Source: Cymbidium sinense (lineage: Eukaryota > Streptophyta > Magnoliopsida > Asparagales > Orchidaceae). From it: a stretch of 64,000 bases of DNA. Location: positions 160,813,983 through 160,877,982 of the forward strand of contig CM038216.1 of NCBI GenBank assembly GCA_021442155.1, in the 5' to 3' direction. A program made the translations under genes and the position numbers. Under the pieces are notes generated by a model that saw only the letters and a program-made list of their open reading frames with translations, did not search any database and was not told the origin of the DNA. This document shows positions 1 through 12,737 of this stretch, piece by piece. How positions within the stretch are numbered: position 1 is the stretch's first letter; every line of letters starts with the position of its first letter.

Positions 1-2220
1 AATATTTTACATTTAATTATTTCATATTTAAACAAAAAAATAACATAAGCAAACTCAGCTCTGATGCAATTCATTTTCTTTGGCTAATTTTGGTGCTCAG
101 CCTAGTCTACTAGAGGTTTATTATTCACTACCTCCATATATTTACATGCAAACATCCCACAATCAACACTATTTTGTTGGACTGGTAGACCATTAATCAC
201 TTTGATTGGCCATTCTTGAGGATTGCTCTCAAAAGCCTGGCCAGCATCTTGGATGAGTAATTTGATCTAAAGAGTTAAAAATAAAGGTCAAGAGTTAGGT
301 ACAAAGTATGCATTTGAGATGAACTAAAAATGAGAAGAATTCTTACAATATCAGGAAAAATGGCCTTATGTGTTGGGTTTGGCAGTGAGTCACAGAAATA
401 TCAAGCCCCTTTCTTAATATGCCTCACTAATAGTGTCCAATGGTGATTATTGATAATTGGAAGTAAGAGTAAATTAACCATTGAAGCACTATCTATAATA
501 ACATCCTGGATGAACATTTTACTTTCTTTTGCTAGGTCATATTTAGTATAACTCTATAAGAATTCAAAGAAAAGTTAAAAATTAGTAGCTTATAACTATC
601 AAAACATTGGAAGCATCATATAACCCAAATCCCTGTGCGCTAACTCACCTAGTGTAGGCATGAGACATATAGATAAGGGACATATAACCCAATACATATC
701 TTATTCTTGTCGGCTAGCAAATAAGTGAAGACATCAACATTTGCATTTGATAGATACTGATCTGTCACCAACTCATCAATTTGGCCTCTCGCAATAATGA
801 TATTTCCAGTTGAGAATATGCTATTACTCCTGCATGTGAGAAGCATGGGAATGTGAGCATTACTAAATTAAAAAGTAATTTTATGTATATTTAATGAGAT
901 AGGCTAAGTAATGACTTACTTATCCTTGAATCAGGTGCAAGAGGTGTCAATGAGCTACATCATTAGCTTGGGCATGACATCTCTTGATGAGAAATCTATG
1001 ATATCATGTGCCTCAGCTGGCTGCAAAAAAATTAACAAGGTTTAAGAGTTAGATTCAATATGAATTAAGGTTAAATCTTCTAAGATGAAGAATACCTCCG
1101 CTTGATGCTCCTCAACCACTACGACAATAGTCATTGGTTCATCCAGTGCTATAGGAACCTCTCTGCTAACCTACATAAAAAATTGTTGAAATTAGCTTTT
1201 ATTAGATTAAACTAAAAGGAAAGCTAAGAAATACCTCCTCTGCTATGTGTACATGCTATGTGCAGCAACAGTAGGAGTTGTTGTACTGTGTGTCTTCCTG
1301 TATACTTGTGTGAATAGGAACGATATAGCTTTCCTCTTCCTCATTTGTCTTACACCATATTCTATCAGTAAAGGCGGCGACATCTTTCATCTGGTAGCCT
1401 CCTCAGGATCTTCTCCTATGGTAGCCTCCTCAGGAGCTTCCCCTATGGTTGCCTCCTTAGGAGCTTCCCCTATGCTTGGACATTGAAGCTTTAAAAAATG
1501 ATACTCTTTCCCCCAGGGCCTTAAAACTTGAAAGTATCTTATATATCGCAAAACTTTATGGAGAGGTAGTAGCAGATGGCAGGCTAGATACATAAGAAGG
1601 GGGAGAATATTGAGGAGAGATGTATGGAGATCCCCTTGGGGCTCCACTCCTTAGACTTATAATGTGGCTTTTATGGGGCTCACTATGGATTGTGTACTTG
1701 ATAGGGCATTATTTCAAAGAGAGAAGTCTCGTCCTCTTATATGTCCTTAAATGAAAGGTAGACTTGTGTTACACCAATAAGAAAATATGATAATTTTTAA
1801 TATGAATAAATACATTTTGAGTTAAATGATGTAAATTTATTTTGCATCACTTGGTGTCCTTGCAAACCACTGAAGGAATCCTCTATAAACTTTATTTTTG
1901 GCCACCGTAACATACGTGGCTTTACTGAAGGAATGGGTGGCCGTATGATTCTTGTGTGCTCTGCCGCCTAGATATACAATGAAGATTTACATAACTTAGC
2001 TTCAATGCATAAAATAATATAAATTTGAAGATGTAAAATGTACCATCAGAAGAGTGACAAAGCCACTCATGTACCTGGGTGCCTTTTGTGTCAAAATTTT
2101 TGATGTAATACCATCAAACTGTGAAATTAGGAAGCTCTAGATGGCTTATAGCCAATTATAATTAACAAATCTCCCTATGTCATTAGCATAGGCTATCAAT
2201 TCCTATGCCACTCTATAATT
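1..2220 (-). pseudogene. Transposon-encoded Ulp1/SUMO-type cysteine protease (peptidase C48) pseudogene
   Basis: Read right to left. About 2,215-2,045 encodes a DUF1985/PMD-like stretch (YANDIGRFVNYNWL, then RYMSGFVTLLM), continued at about 1,968-1,860 (EHTRIIRPPIPSVKPRML). An acidic linker at about 1,390-1,490 holds three GEAPEEATI-type repeats. The C48 domain lies in three exons with GT/AG borders: 829-650, 553-347 and 266 to the window edge. The Ulp1 catalytic set is visible: His in HHWTLL (~441), Asp in FCDSL, Gln in PVQQNS and Cys in DCGMF (~160). Three in-frame stops sit where Trp is expected (one TGA near 397, TAGs near 103 and 85), so the gene is dead. C48 genes of this kind are carried by plant CACTA and Mutator-like transposons and are not cellular SUMO proteases. 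No transposase is visible in the window part of this element. Confidence 0.8.
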
Positions 2221-2689
2221 ATGATATATAAAAAAAGATTTGAAAGTAAAAACTGTATGTACAACTGCACAGATTGTACTGCGGTCAACGAGCGATCCAA
2301 CTTCTAAAATTTATTCTTAAAATCAACTGAGTTGGACTTGGAAAGTGGGGATTTGTCATATGACATTCTCCCCTCTGTTTAACATTCTTGCAATTAATGC
2401 AACTTTATTGGGGGTGAAAGAAATGCATTGGCACCAATATAGAATGTCTTCTTTTCTATATTCTACCAAGACATGATTAAAGTGATGGCAGTCAAATCTT
2501 GTTGAATTCTATGCATTGATGAATTGATGCACATGTAGACTTCTTAAAATGATAAGTACTTCATCAGTAAAGTGGCTTGAAATAAAATCAAACACTGCTC
2601 TAATGTTGGCTATTCTGCATCTAGAAGTTATCCTTTTCCTAGATATTTTAAGCTTCAAAATGAAAAGTGAATTAATGAGAATATTATCT

Positions 2690-4860
2690 GCATAATGGAG
2701 GCCTAGAGAGTTCATATGGAAAATAGCTCCAAGAAACCCCAAATTCTTTAGAAAATATCTCCAAATAACTTACAATAGGATGTACTAAACATATGATAAA
2801 CCCCACAGTTGAAAAAATTAAAAAAATAGGGTGTACCCTCATCAAAGTACAAAGAGTACACATACAAAATAGCTCCAAAAACTCCAAAATTCTTCAAGAA
2901 ATGTCTCCAAATAGCTTACAATTGGATGTATTAAATATATGACAAGTCCCATTGTTGAAAAAATAAAATAGGGTGTACCCTTATGAGAGTACACTTGCAA
3001 AATAACTCTAAAAACCCCTAAATTCTTCAAGAAATATCTCCAAATAGCTTATAATATGATGTACTAAACATATGACAAGCCCCATAGTTGAAAAAAATTG
3101 AAAAAATAGGGTGTACTCTTAAGATAGTACAAAAGTACACATGCTAAATAGCTCCAAAAATCTCCAAATTCTAGAGGAAATATCTCCAAATGACTTACAA
3201 TGATGTACTAAACATATGATAAGCCCATAGTTAAAAAAATTTAAAAAAATAGGGTGTACCCTCATGAGAGTACAGAGGGTACACATACAAAATAGCTCCA
3301 AAAATCTTAAAATTTGTTAGAAAATATTTCCAAACTGGTTACAATAGGATGTACTAAACATATGACAAGCTCCACAGTTAAAAAAATTGAAAGAATGGGT
3401 TGTACTCTCATGAGAGTAGATAGAGTACACATGCAAAATAGCTCCAAAAATTCCAAAATTCTTTAGGAAACATCTCCAAACAGCTTACAATAGGATGTAT
3501 TAAACATATGATAAGCCCCACGGTTAAAAAAATTGAAAAAATAGGGTGTACTCTAATGAGAGTACACATGCAAAATAGCTATAAAATCTCTAAAATTCTT
3601 CAGGAATTATCTCCAAACAATTTATAATAGAATGTACTAAACATATGACAAGCCCCATAGTTAAAAAATTTGAAAAAATGGGGTGTACTCTCATGAGAGT
3701 AGAGAGAGTACACATACAAAATAGCTCCAAAAACCTCAAAATTTTTCAAACAGCTCCAAATAGCTTACAATAGGATGTACTAAACATATGACAAGCCCCA
3801 AAGTTAAAAAATTTGAAAAAATAAGGTGTACCCTCATGAGAGTACAGAGAGCAGACATGCAAAATAGCTACAAAACTCCCTAAATTCTTCATAAAATATC
3901 TCCAAACAGCTTACAATAGAATGTACTAAATATGTGACAAGCCCCACAGTTAAAAAAATTTAAAAAATGGGATATACTCTCATGAGAGTACAAAGAGTAC
4001 ACATGCAAAATAGCTCCAAGAACCCCCAAATTCTTCAAGAAATATCTCCAAACAGCTTACAATATGATGTACTAAACATGATAAATGTTAAAAAAAATTA
4101 AATGGGTGTATCATTGAAATAATAGCTCAATTCTTTGAGAAACATCTCCAAATAACTTACAATAGGGTGTACTAAATATATGACAAGCCTCATAGTTGAA
4201 AAATTGAAAAATATGGTATACCCTCATGAGAGTATAGAGAGTACACATACAAAATAGCTCCAAGAACCCCAAAATATTTTAAAATATCTCCAAACAGCTT
4301 AAAAAGGATGTATTAAACATATGACAAGTCTCATAGTTAAAAAATTTGAAAAAATGGGGTGTACACTCAAGAGAGTATAGAGAGTATACATACAAAATAG
4401 CTTCAAAAACTCTAAAATTCATCAGGAAACATCTCCAAACATCTTACAATAGAATGTACTAAATATATGATAAGCCCCATAGTTAAAAAAAATTAGAAAA
4501 TGGAGTGTACCCTCATGAGAGTATAGAGAGTACACATGAAAAATAGCTCAAAACTAATTCTTCATGAAACATCTTCAAATAGTTTACAATAGGATATACT
4601 AAACATATGACAAGCTCTACAATTGAAAAAATTGAAAAAATGGGATGTACCCTCATGAGAGTATAGAGAGTACACATACAAAATAACTCCAAAAATACCC
4701 AAATTCTTCATGAAACATCTCCAAACAGCTTACAATAGGATATACTAAACATATGACAAGCCCCACAGTTAAAAAAATTGAAAAAATGAGGTTTACTCTC
4801 ATGAGAATATAGAGAGTACACATGCAAAATAGCTCCTAAAATCCCCAAAGTTTCCTTTCC
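2690..4860 (-). repeat. Tandem array of ~145-bp units, left copy
   Basis: About 15 head-to-tail copies. The phase marker ATATGAYAAG recurs near 2791, 2938, 3070, 3214, 3360, 3505, 3643, 3785, 3930, 4078, 4179, 4320, 4465, 4605 and 4751, a spacing of about 145 bp with one shortened unit (~100 bp). Each unit has an internal short inverted repeat around CTCATGAGAGTAC. The same unit forms the array at the right edge in opposite orientation. Short ORFs here are repeat shadows. The array lies between the putative first exon and the first coding exon of the Ulp1 gene, so it may be intronic. Confidence 0.92.
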
Positions 4861-5340
4861 TTTAAAGAACTCAAATGTGCTCCTATTTGACGGTTAGAAC
4901 AAATGTGAAAACCCTAAATCTTTAAAGTTCAAGAATGCAAGAAGAAATACCTCATGGAATCGCCTAGACAGGGAAGATGATATAATATCTCGATTTTTAA
5001 AGCCTAAGATTTAGTAAATCTCTTGGGGAAGGTTGAATGTACGCAGGGAGAGGGAGCTAAGGAAAATCTCTTCATAAAAATGAAAATACCTAAATTTTCT
5101 AAGGCTCGGAATCTGGAATGTCATCCATAATATTTTCTCCCGCTATTTTAACGGGACAGATCGGCGAGTCCAATAACGTTAACGACATCGTTACCACGTT
5201 ATAAAGTAAGAAAATTCATATTTTATTAGTGGACACGTGTTGAGATCCGGTTGGCGTCTGGACATAAAGCTACATTCAGACTTCGCATGTAATATTTTCT
5301 CCCACCAGTGCCCCTAGCATAGCTCCGCTTTTGAGTAAGT
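4861..5340 (-). promoter_or_regulatory. 5' end of the left Ulp1-bearing element (leader and terminal sequence)
   Basis: Minus-strand reading. 5,317 to about 5,080 matches 61,064 to about 61,260 as an inverted copy. It shares GGGAGAAAATATTA, a CACGTG-containing stretch and GTAACGAT..CGTTAAC. The end reads CACTGGTGGGAGAAAA on the minus strand, which resembles CACTA-type termini, but a matching far end is outside the window. Farther in, a GC-richer leader holds an ATG at 4,955-4,953 followed at once by a GT splice-donor-like site, then the 145-bp array. I infer a promoter plus first exon of the Ulp1 gene. Transposon class (CACTA or Mutator-like) is undecided. Confidence 0.5.
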
Positions 5341-7299
5341 CAATTAGAAACACATGAAGAGTGAAAGAGTGTTATATATCATGGAAGTTAGAGGATACAT
5401 AAAAAAGTCAAACAATAGAGTAAAAAATTAAGGCATGGGGTAATGTCATATTATTAGCTTCTATTTTACTATTGATTATAATTGAACAATATTTTTGTAG
5501 GGATCGTATAAAATTGATCTAAACAATTTACATGCATTTATCTATATTGTGAGATGTTTGCATAAGGTTAAAGTAAATAACTGCACTCTTTAAATAACTC
5601 AATATTTGTTTATATAAGCTACATTTATGTTCATTTATTTACCTAATTAAACAAAATTTTAGAAACTCTTTGAATAAATAGATAATTTTGAATATTGATT
5701 TACTTATTCATTAATATTCATGAAGATGCCTATTTATTTTTTCTGATGAATATATTCAATGATAATTTAGTTATTTATTTAATATTTTTTATATATTTTT
5801 GTATTAATTTTTAAATTTTTATATTTTAAACATTATGTATATTATTGAAGTTATATATACGATTACACATTTTTTATTAATATTTTTAAATTTGACCAAA
5901 TAATTTAAATAATACCTATTAAATTTTGTTAATTTTGATTAAAATATATAAATTCGAACAAACCTAATAATTATGTCTATATTAAATCAATAACAGAAAA
6001 ATTTTACAATTAGATAGCTCAAATTTATTAAAAAAATTAATAAATAAATTTGAACAAGTCAAATTCGATTAAAAATAAATAAGATTTGAATCAGACACCA
6101 ACTTAAAATTCGATTAAAAATAAATTAGATTCATTTATAGCCATGTGCTTGCACAGATGAATTCTAGGGTCAACCATTGGCTGAGCGTGCGGTGGAATTA
6201 AAAAATCAATTGGAATTCTGAGAATCTAAAAAGAATGAAATGCAGCATTGTAATTGTACAAATTAAAAAATAAAAATATTTATAATTATTTTAAAGATAA
6301 ATTGCTAAATTTGTAAAAATTAAAAATGATTTTTGATGAAATTGTTATAGATAAGATCATGACTTTCATATGTGTAGTTAATATAAGTTTTTAAGTTATT
6401 TACATATTTTTTAAAATAAAATAATAAATTTATAGATATCTACATATAATATATTTTTGATAAATAAATATTTAATACTTTAGGTTTTATTATTATGGAC
6501 AGCATTAAATGCCTCCACTAACTTTCATTATTATTTAATTCGTCGGTCGATGCAATATCACCTTTATTCATAAATCATAATTAATCAATTTTATGGTTGA
6601 ACTATATTTTATTGTATTTTAATAATTATATTAATAAATGCAAGAAAAAAAAATATTCTTCAATATTTTTCATCATTATTTCAAAAAACTTGTGTTAGTT
6701 GTTTTAATGAATTGGGCAAATAAATAAACAAATAAACCGAAATTAAATTATTAAAAAAATAAAAACAAATATTTCTACATAGAGAAATGAATCTGATGAT
6801 CACTAATCTCTCACTGGCTCTATCTTATCTTATTGCAAGTTTGTATTATTAACTATTTCCATCTTAATAATATTATTGTATGACAAAAGTTTCAGGAGTC
6901 AATCAAGTATTGAAGAATCATATTTACTAATTCAAGTTAGACTCTCACCCACACACATACACACGCAGAAGAGATGCGAAAAGAATAGGGTTGGATATTT
7001 GGATAGAACATCAATATTTGTTCTAAAGTTAATTGTTTTTTTCAGTTGGAAATGAGCTTGACGATTGACCTAATCAACAAAAATGATTCAAATTGAATTT
7101 GAATTAAGTCTCAATCAAATAAAAATAAGAAAAATTTGCATACATGCCTCACTCTTTCTATATATAACACTTAAAAATATATATATATATATATTGAAAA
7201 TAGTAGTATTTTTTATGTAACATAAAGATTTAAGTGTTCTATATGTAAATATTAAAATTTAAATATTAGATATATAAATACATAAGAATTGTATGATTA
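5341..7299. other. AT-rich stretch without recognisable gene
   Basis: Strongly AT-rich sequence with no usable ORF and no family I recognise. It contains a short (TA)n run near 7,178-7,195. It separates the left Ulp1-bearing element from the first X fragment and could be eroded transposon DNA. Confidence 0.6.
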
Positions 7300-9787
7300 T
7301 CTATCGTCTCTCGAGCGATGGAAGACGGACATCGTCCACCTTCCTCAAATGGAGCTTGACGGAGCTCGGGGAGGTTTGGGATTGATCCCACACCTTCAAG
7401 GGAGTGATCTACAAGGATCTTACTGTTGGATTCACACGACATTTACATTTCTTTCAAAAAAGGCCTAAAAAATTAGAAAAATACTCGATCTGCTGGAAAA
7501 TACCCTACCGGAGCTTTGGACCGGTGGTAAATGATTGAGGTAGCTTCGCCTTGAAGAGGCAAAGCCTTGTTGAGAAGATGGCGAGTTGATTCCTCACTGT
7601 GGCTCTGTGGATCAAACGCCGGTCGAGTTATGCTTGGGAGGGCTTTCGGTGCTTGAATCGCTCGGGGGAAGGTTCGTTTTGACTCGCCGGAGTTCAGTGA
7701 ATGTGTGGGAAGAGTTAATTGGAATGGGGTTGAGTTTTGGCGAGGATGGTCGGAGTTGAAGCTTGTCCTATCTCGGTTGGTGTTTTCCGGCAAGGAGGAA
7801 GCTTAGAGAACTCAGGAGAGAGCTCTAGCAGCTCATTTCGAGTGGTTAGGGATCTGAGGATGCTGCAGTGCTCAATTTGAAATGAATTAAGGGGGTATAC
7901 CCTGTCCTCCCTTGATCGGATGGACGAGATCAGTTTGGCCTCTAGAGGCCACTCAGCCGCCACAAGTAGTCATGGGTGGCAGGGAGGTGTTGAGTTGGCT
8001 CGGTTTGAGTGGGTGAGTTAGGGAAAGTGGCTACCATGAGAGGAGAAGTGGGAGTCCTTGGTTTCCAATGGTTCCAATGGGTGGAGAGGGGTGAACTCAC
8101 CTACACTTGGCTCATGGCTGACCTAATAAACTTTGGGTCAAGTGAGCCAATGTCTCTCTTACTTAGAGGCCTAAGAGGCAACCATGTAGAGGAGAGTAGG
8201 TTTGACCATTCAAATGGGGTATTTGTACCATTTGGCTAGCTTGACCCATTGCATTTTGGGTCAATTTGGATCAATCATGGGTTGGGTTGGATTTGGGCTG
8301 ACCCAAGGTGAGCCAAGGATGGTTCATGTCAAGTTTTAATGGGTTTGACTCAATTTGACCAATGTCGGTTAAATTAGGCTAGGTTGGGTCAAGTTGACCA
8401 ATTTCACTAAATTGGCCAATTTGGCTTGGGCTAGTCATTAGTTTATGTTTGATTGATCAATTGGAGATGATTATAGGATCTAGTTTAAATCAATTTGGAT
8501 TTGGGAATGATTTAGGCCAAATTGACCATTTAGGTCAATTTGGATTCAATAGGTTAAATTGGGTTCAATCAATGCTTTGATCATGTTCAATAGTCAATTT
8601 GGATGAACTTGAGCCATTGGTTGTAATCAATTTGGGTTAGATTTTGATTTGACTCAATTTGGTTTTTTATGTCGAATTGGGTCAAAGGCCAATTGAGTTT
8701 GGTTTGGCTCAATTGATGGTCAAGTCATATTCAAATATTGATTTTAGGTTGGTGTAGATCATTAGTTTCAATTAATTTTGCTTAGGATGAGATTTGGTTC
8801 ATTTGGCACATGTAGGTTAAGTGGGTTGATTTGATCAAATGGCTAGGTTGACTTGGTTTGACCCAATTGATGATAATTGATCAATCAAGGACAATCAACA
8901 ATCATCACATGAGGTTTTGGATGGTTTGGTTCAATTCATTTTAGGTTGGGTTGAGATTTGGTTCAAATAGGTCCTTTAGGTCACTTTGGGTCAAGTGAGC
9001 CTAAATAGGTCAATTGGCTTGATTGAATTGAATTGATTGTAGTTAGGCCATCCAAGATGATCAATAATCATCATGGAGAATATTTGAAGGGTTTGTTTAA
9101 TCCAATTTGAGTTGGATTAGAGTTTGGTTCAATTTGGTCAAATTGGTCACTTTGGATCAAGTGGACCAACTTCGCTAATTGAGTTGATTTTGGTTGAGAT
9201 GAGTTTAGATATTGAGTTGGGATTGGTTTATAACTTTAGTTGCAATTGATTTGAGTTCAAATGAATTTTGGCTTATTTGAGTATTTCGAGTCAAATGGGT
9301 TAGGTTATGTTTGATTGAATTAATTTTGGCTTAGTTGATTTGATTATAAATTTGATTTGATTTGGAATGATAATTGAAGGATTCATTGATTTATGAGAAA
9401 ATCAATTAAATTTTATTTGGATTGAAGGAAAATTTGGCTAAGTCCATAAGATTAAATCATGGGCTTCTATTTGGGTTATGGTGGATTTAATTTTGGTTTG
9501 AAGTTTGGATACAATTGGGATTCAATTGGATTTGATTGTAATTGATTTGAGGTTGGAATTTGGCTAATGAGATAGGCATAGATTTGGTTAGGCTATAGGC
9601 TAGGTAAGTTTCCCTAGGTCTTAAGGCCTAGCCTAATCCTATGGATAATTCTTCTAAGTCTCTAGCTTTGGTTAAGTGTTCACTTAGCCACTAAAAGTGT
9701 CTTATGACTAAAGAGCTCTTAGTGTCTAGAAGACCTCTAGACCTATGATGGGAAGGTTAAATTCTCACTCCAAAAGTGAGGTCAACA
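7300..9787 (-). mobile_element. Family X LTR-like element, truncated copy X1
   Basis: Matches the reverse complement of 30,738-32,950. On the minus strand it starts at 9,787 with TGTTGACCTCAC, the best preserved canonical TG start in the family, followed by the hairpin CCTCACT..AGTGAGG. 8,230-9,600 is saturated with GGGTCAAtTTGG-like words (TTGACCC on the minus strand). 7,310-8,200 is a GC-richer segment with matching CGATGGAAG/GGAGCTC landmarks. The copy stops near 7,300 and lacks the rest of X. It is inserted into another X copy (9,788-12,108). Scattered ORFs of 76-106 codons show no family similarity and are not called. Confidence 0.7.
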
Positions 9788-12108
9788 AGGCCGGTCTTAT
9801 GTAAATGCAAGATAGTTAAGTTCTTATTTAATTAAGAAGAAAACTAGAGTTCTAGACTCACTCTCTAAGAGACTAGATCATGATTGGCATGAAATCATTA
9901 CTTAGACTAATACATAAATTTATAATATTTTACACAATTTTGACACATTCATTTTGGACTAAGGCTTGGGGAAATTATGCCTATATGCATGATGAAATAG
10001 AGTTATGGGCTAAATCAGCGAGAGGAGGTGTTCTCCACTACAAGGGATGCCCTCAAAGTTAGGTCATCATGTAAGAATGGAGCTTATTCAAGAGTGAAGC
10101 AAGATGATATGCATAATGTTATAACATCAACATTCAGCTAAGGGGTTGCAAAATCTTTTATTTATCTTGATTATAAATCTTAGCTTTAAAGTGAGGTTGT
10201 GAGTTATATTTAAAATTAGATTATGGGTTATTTAATGGGGGTAGAAAAATTAATTTTATCCTAAAGAGCCCATTGCATCTAGGCTACACATTCAATCATC
10301 AAATTTTAAGAAAATTTATGAAAATCATGCTATTTCTATTGTACAATTTAAAACATACATTTCATAAAAGAATAAAAGGATGGTGCAGCCAGGTACTACT
10401 GTACTCCCCTAAAAATAAAAAAAAATTGGGTAGTCGAGCTCTACCCTTATAAAACTCAGATTACAAAAAAAAAGAATTTTATAATTACAATGAAATAGAT
10501 GATATGGGGGTCTTCATTCTTTGCTTTCTCTTCTTTTTGATTAGCTTTGCTCCAAACTTCACAGGCCTCTCAGCTATTTGTCTCCTAGTCACTACTCATC
10601 CTAAACCACATAGCACTAATCATAATCTTATTTGCAAAGAATTACATATGTATGAAAAAGAAAATCTAACGACACTTGCAAAATAGATGTCAGCTAAACA
10701 AACATACAAATTAAGACAATTATATTTCATATAATTAGACTTAGCACCCTACACATGGGTAATCAAGTCCACTTGTCCTAATTGGATTATTCTTAGGGGC
10801 ATAAGCAACCTGCAAGAAAAAATATTTACATTTATTTATTATTTGAGTGGCTCCTTTAGCATAATCCCCTGTAGAAAATATCATTAGGCTATTATCGGCC
10901 TAACATCTAAGCATTCAGTCTAAAATATTACATCATGAAATAAAAAATAACACCATCACATACACTGACCTAACCTAAGGCTAGAATTGGTGATGTAGTA
11001 TTCTAATGTGTGTGCTAAGGTTTGGTATGATATGCCTTAGTTAGGATTTAGGATTATGATAATCTAAAGTTTGGAATTATTTAAGTTAAACATTAAGGGA
11101 TGTTCCACTTCAAGTTATTAAGAGGATTGGTTAATTTTAATTTGTATTTTCTTTATTTCATTTGATGCTTATTTATTATCTAATTATTATAAAGAGATGG
11201 AAGAGGTTTGACCTCCTTCATCCCTATCCTAAGTCATTTCCTAAAGGTGTATTATTATAGCTTTGTATTTCTTAGTGAATGACTTATTAAGCATTTTAAT
11301 TGAACCTAAGTTTGGGTTACCCTTAAACAATCTCATTCAAACATGAAAGACATCTTAGGATTAATGAAATTGAATCACTATCACATGGATAACATTCCAT
11401 CATTCCTTTTCATCATTAATAACATGCATATGTTTTCAGTTTTATTATTTATGATATTTAATTTACAATATTTATACATGCAATATATATATATATATAT
11501 GTGTATTTTTGGCATACTTGAATGATTGTTAATGCATGTATGTTGGTAGAAAAGAGAGATTGCATTCCTTAACTAAATATACATACACATGTATTACAGA
11601 TTTAAGTAAGTACATGTCATTGTTAAACTAAGGAAGTGAGGTAATCTAAGACCTCCTTGGGGTTACTTAAAGTCTCGTGTTCTCGATTGTCCAGACTATA
11701 TACTTACCTTAAATACATATAAGCAATACACAAGTATGGGTATGAAAAACATGCAATGATTATATTATAACCAATTATTTATTCATGTAAAGTAAAGTTC
11801 TATCCAAATTCTAATACATGTACACATATGAATGAAATTAAGCAAGTACATGCCATTGTTAAACTAGGAAGTGAGATTATCTAAGACCTCATTGGTGCTA
11901 CTTAAAGTCTCGTATTCCCGGGATATCCAGACTATATACTTGCTAATATTCAAACATATGTAAACATACATATGAATTATAAAAATAGAACAATCCTTTA
12001 ACATGCTTAAATTACAAGTACATGTAGATTTCATTGAATATTTATAGCCAACATTAACTTAGATTTTCATCATTGACTAATAATTTTGAAAATAATTTGA
12101 GATTTATT
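9788..12108 (-). mobile_element. Family X LTR-like element, truncated copy X2
   Basis: Corresponds, reversed, to about 34,400-36,690 of the full copy. Landmarks in common order are the GGAGGTGTTCTCC segment (10,020), the CATTCAGCTAA region (10,140), the ATTGGATTATTCTTAG region (10,780) and a duplicated ~250-bp module (11,590-11,960). It runs into the assembly gap. The junction at 9,787/9,788 places X1 inside X2; the base pairs next to the junction (AGGCC) would be one half of a target duplication whose partner is lost. No coding function seen. Confidence 0.65.
11590..11965 (-). repeat. Duplicated ~250-bp module inside family X
   Basis: Two copies about 250 bp apart of a block with landmarks AAGTACATG, GTTAAACTA, ATCTAAGACCTC and CAGACTATATACTT. 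The same pair occurs reversed at 34,510-34,890, so the duplication predates dispersal of these X copies. Confidence 0.85.
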
Positions 12109-12208
12109 NNNNNNNNNNNNNNNNNNNNNNNNNNNNNNNNNNNNNNNNNNNNNNNNNNNNNNNNNNNNNNNNNNNNNNNNNNNNNNNNNNNNNNNNNNNN
12201 NNNNNNNN
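12109..12208. other. Assembly gap (100 N)
   Basis: Exactly 100 N, the usual placeholder for a gap of unknown length. The left end of the plus-strand copia 5' LTR (about 1 kb by comparison with the 3' LTR) and any continuation of X2 are hidden here. Confidence 0.98.
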
Positions 12209-12665
12209 AAATCTCTCCTTGATTTTGTAGATTTATTTAATATCTTTTATTAGGTGTGGCTTGCCTTAATTCTTGAAATCGTATTAGTTAATTAATCTCT
12301 CATATTTATGTAGCATTAAATCATGAGTGAATTCCTTTTGGAAATACCTTGGCCATCCCATGCAAATTTATTTACTAATTTATTTTAAAATTTAAATTAA
12401 TTTGAATCACTTCATTAATTGATTTCTTAATTAATTAAGTATAGTTTATTTATGTTAAGTGCATTGAAAATAATTTCTTCCACTCTTGCATGGCTGGCCT
12501 CATTACGTTTGAATTCAATTAGATTCAAGTTTAAAACTATGTGATTAATTATTCAAGGTTCAATTTCTTGCCAAAACTATTTTCTCTCTTTATTCATACT
12601 TGGTGAAAGTCTTTGAAGTTATTTTCTTGATTTTATTTGATTGGATTTATTGACCATCTCTCTCT

Positions 12666-12737
<72 letters not shown>

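Noticed and set aside
2690..4860. Possible CRISPR array
   Set aside because: The 145-bp units are contiguous tandem copies with no short direct repeats separated by unique spacers, and the host is a plant.
5290..5320. Firm CACTA classification from CACTGGTGGGAGAAAA
   Set aside because: Only one terminus is visible, the right copy differs at the first bases, and no CACTA transposase or 3-bp duplication could be shown.
7473..8239. ORFs of 76-106 codons in the GC-richer part of X1
   Set aside because: They have no recognisable family, the matching block of other X copies does not keep them open, and they overlap on both strands.
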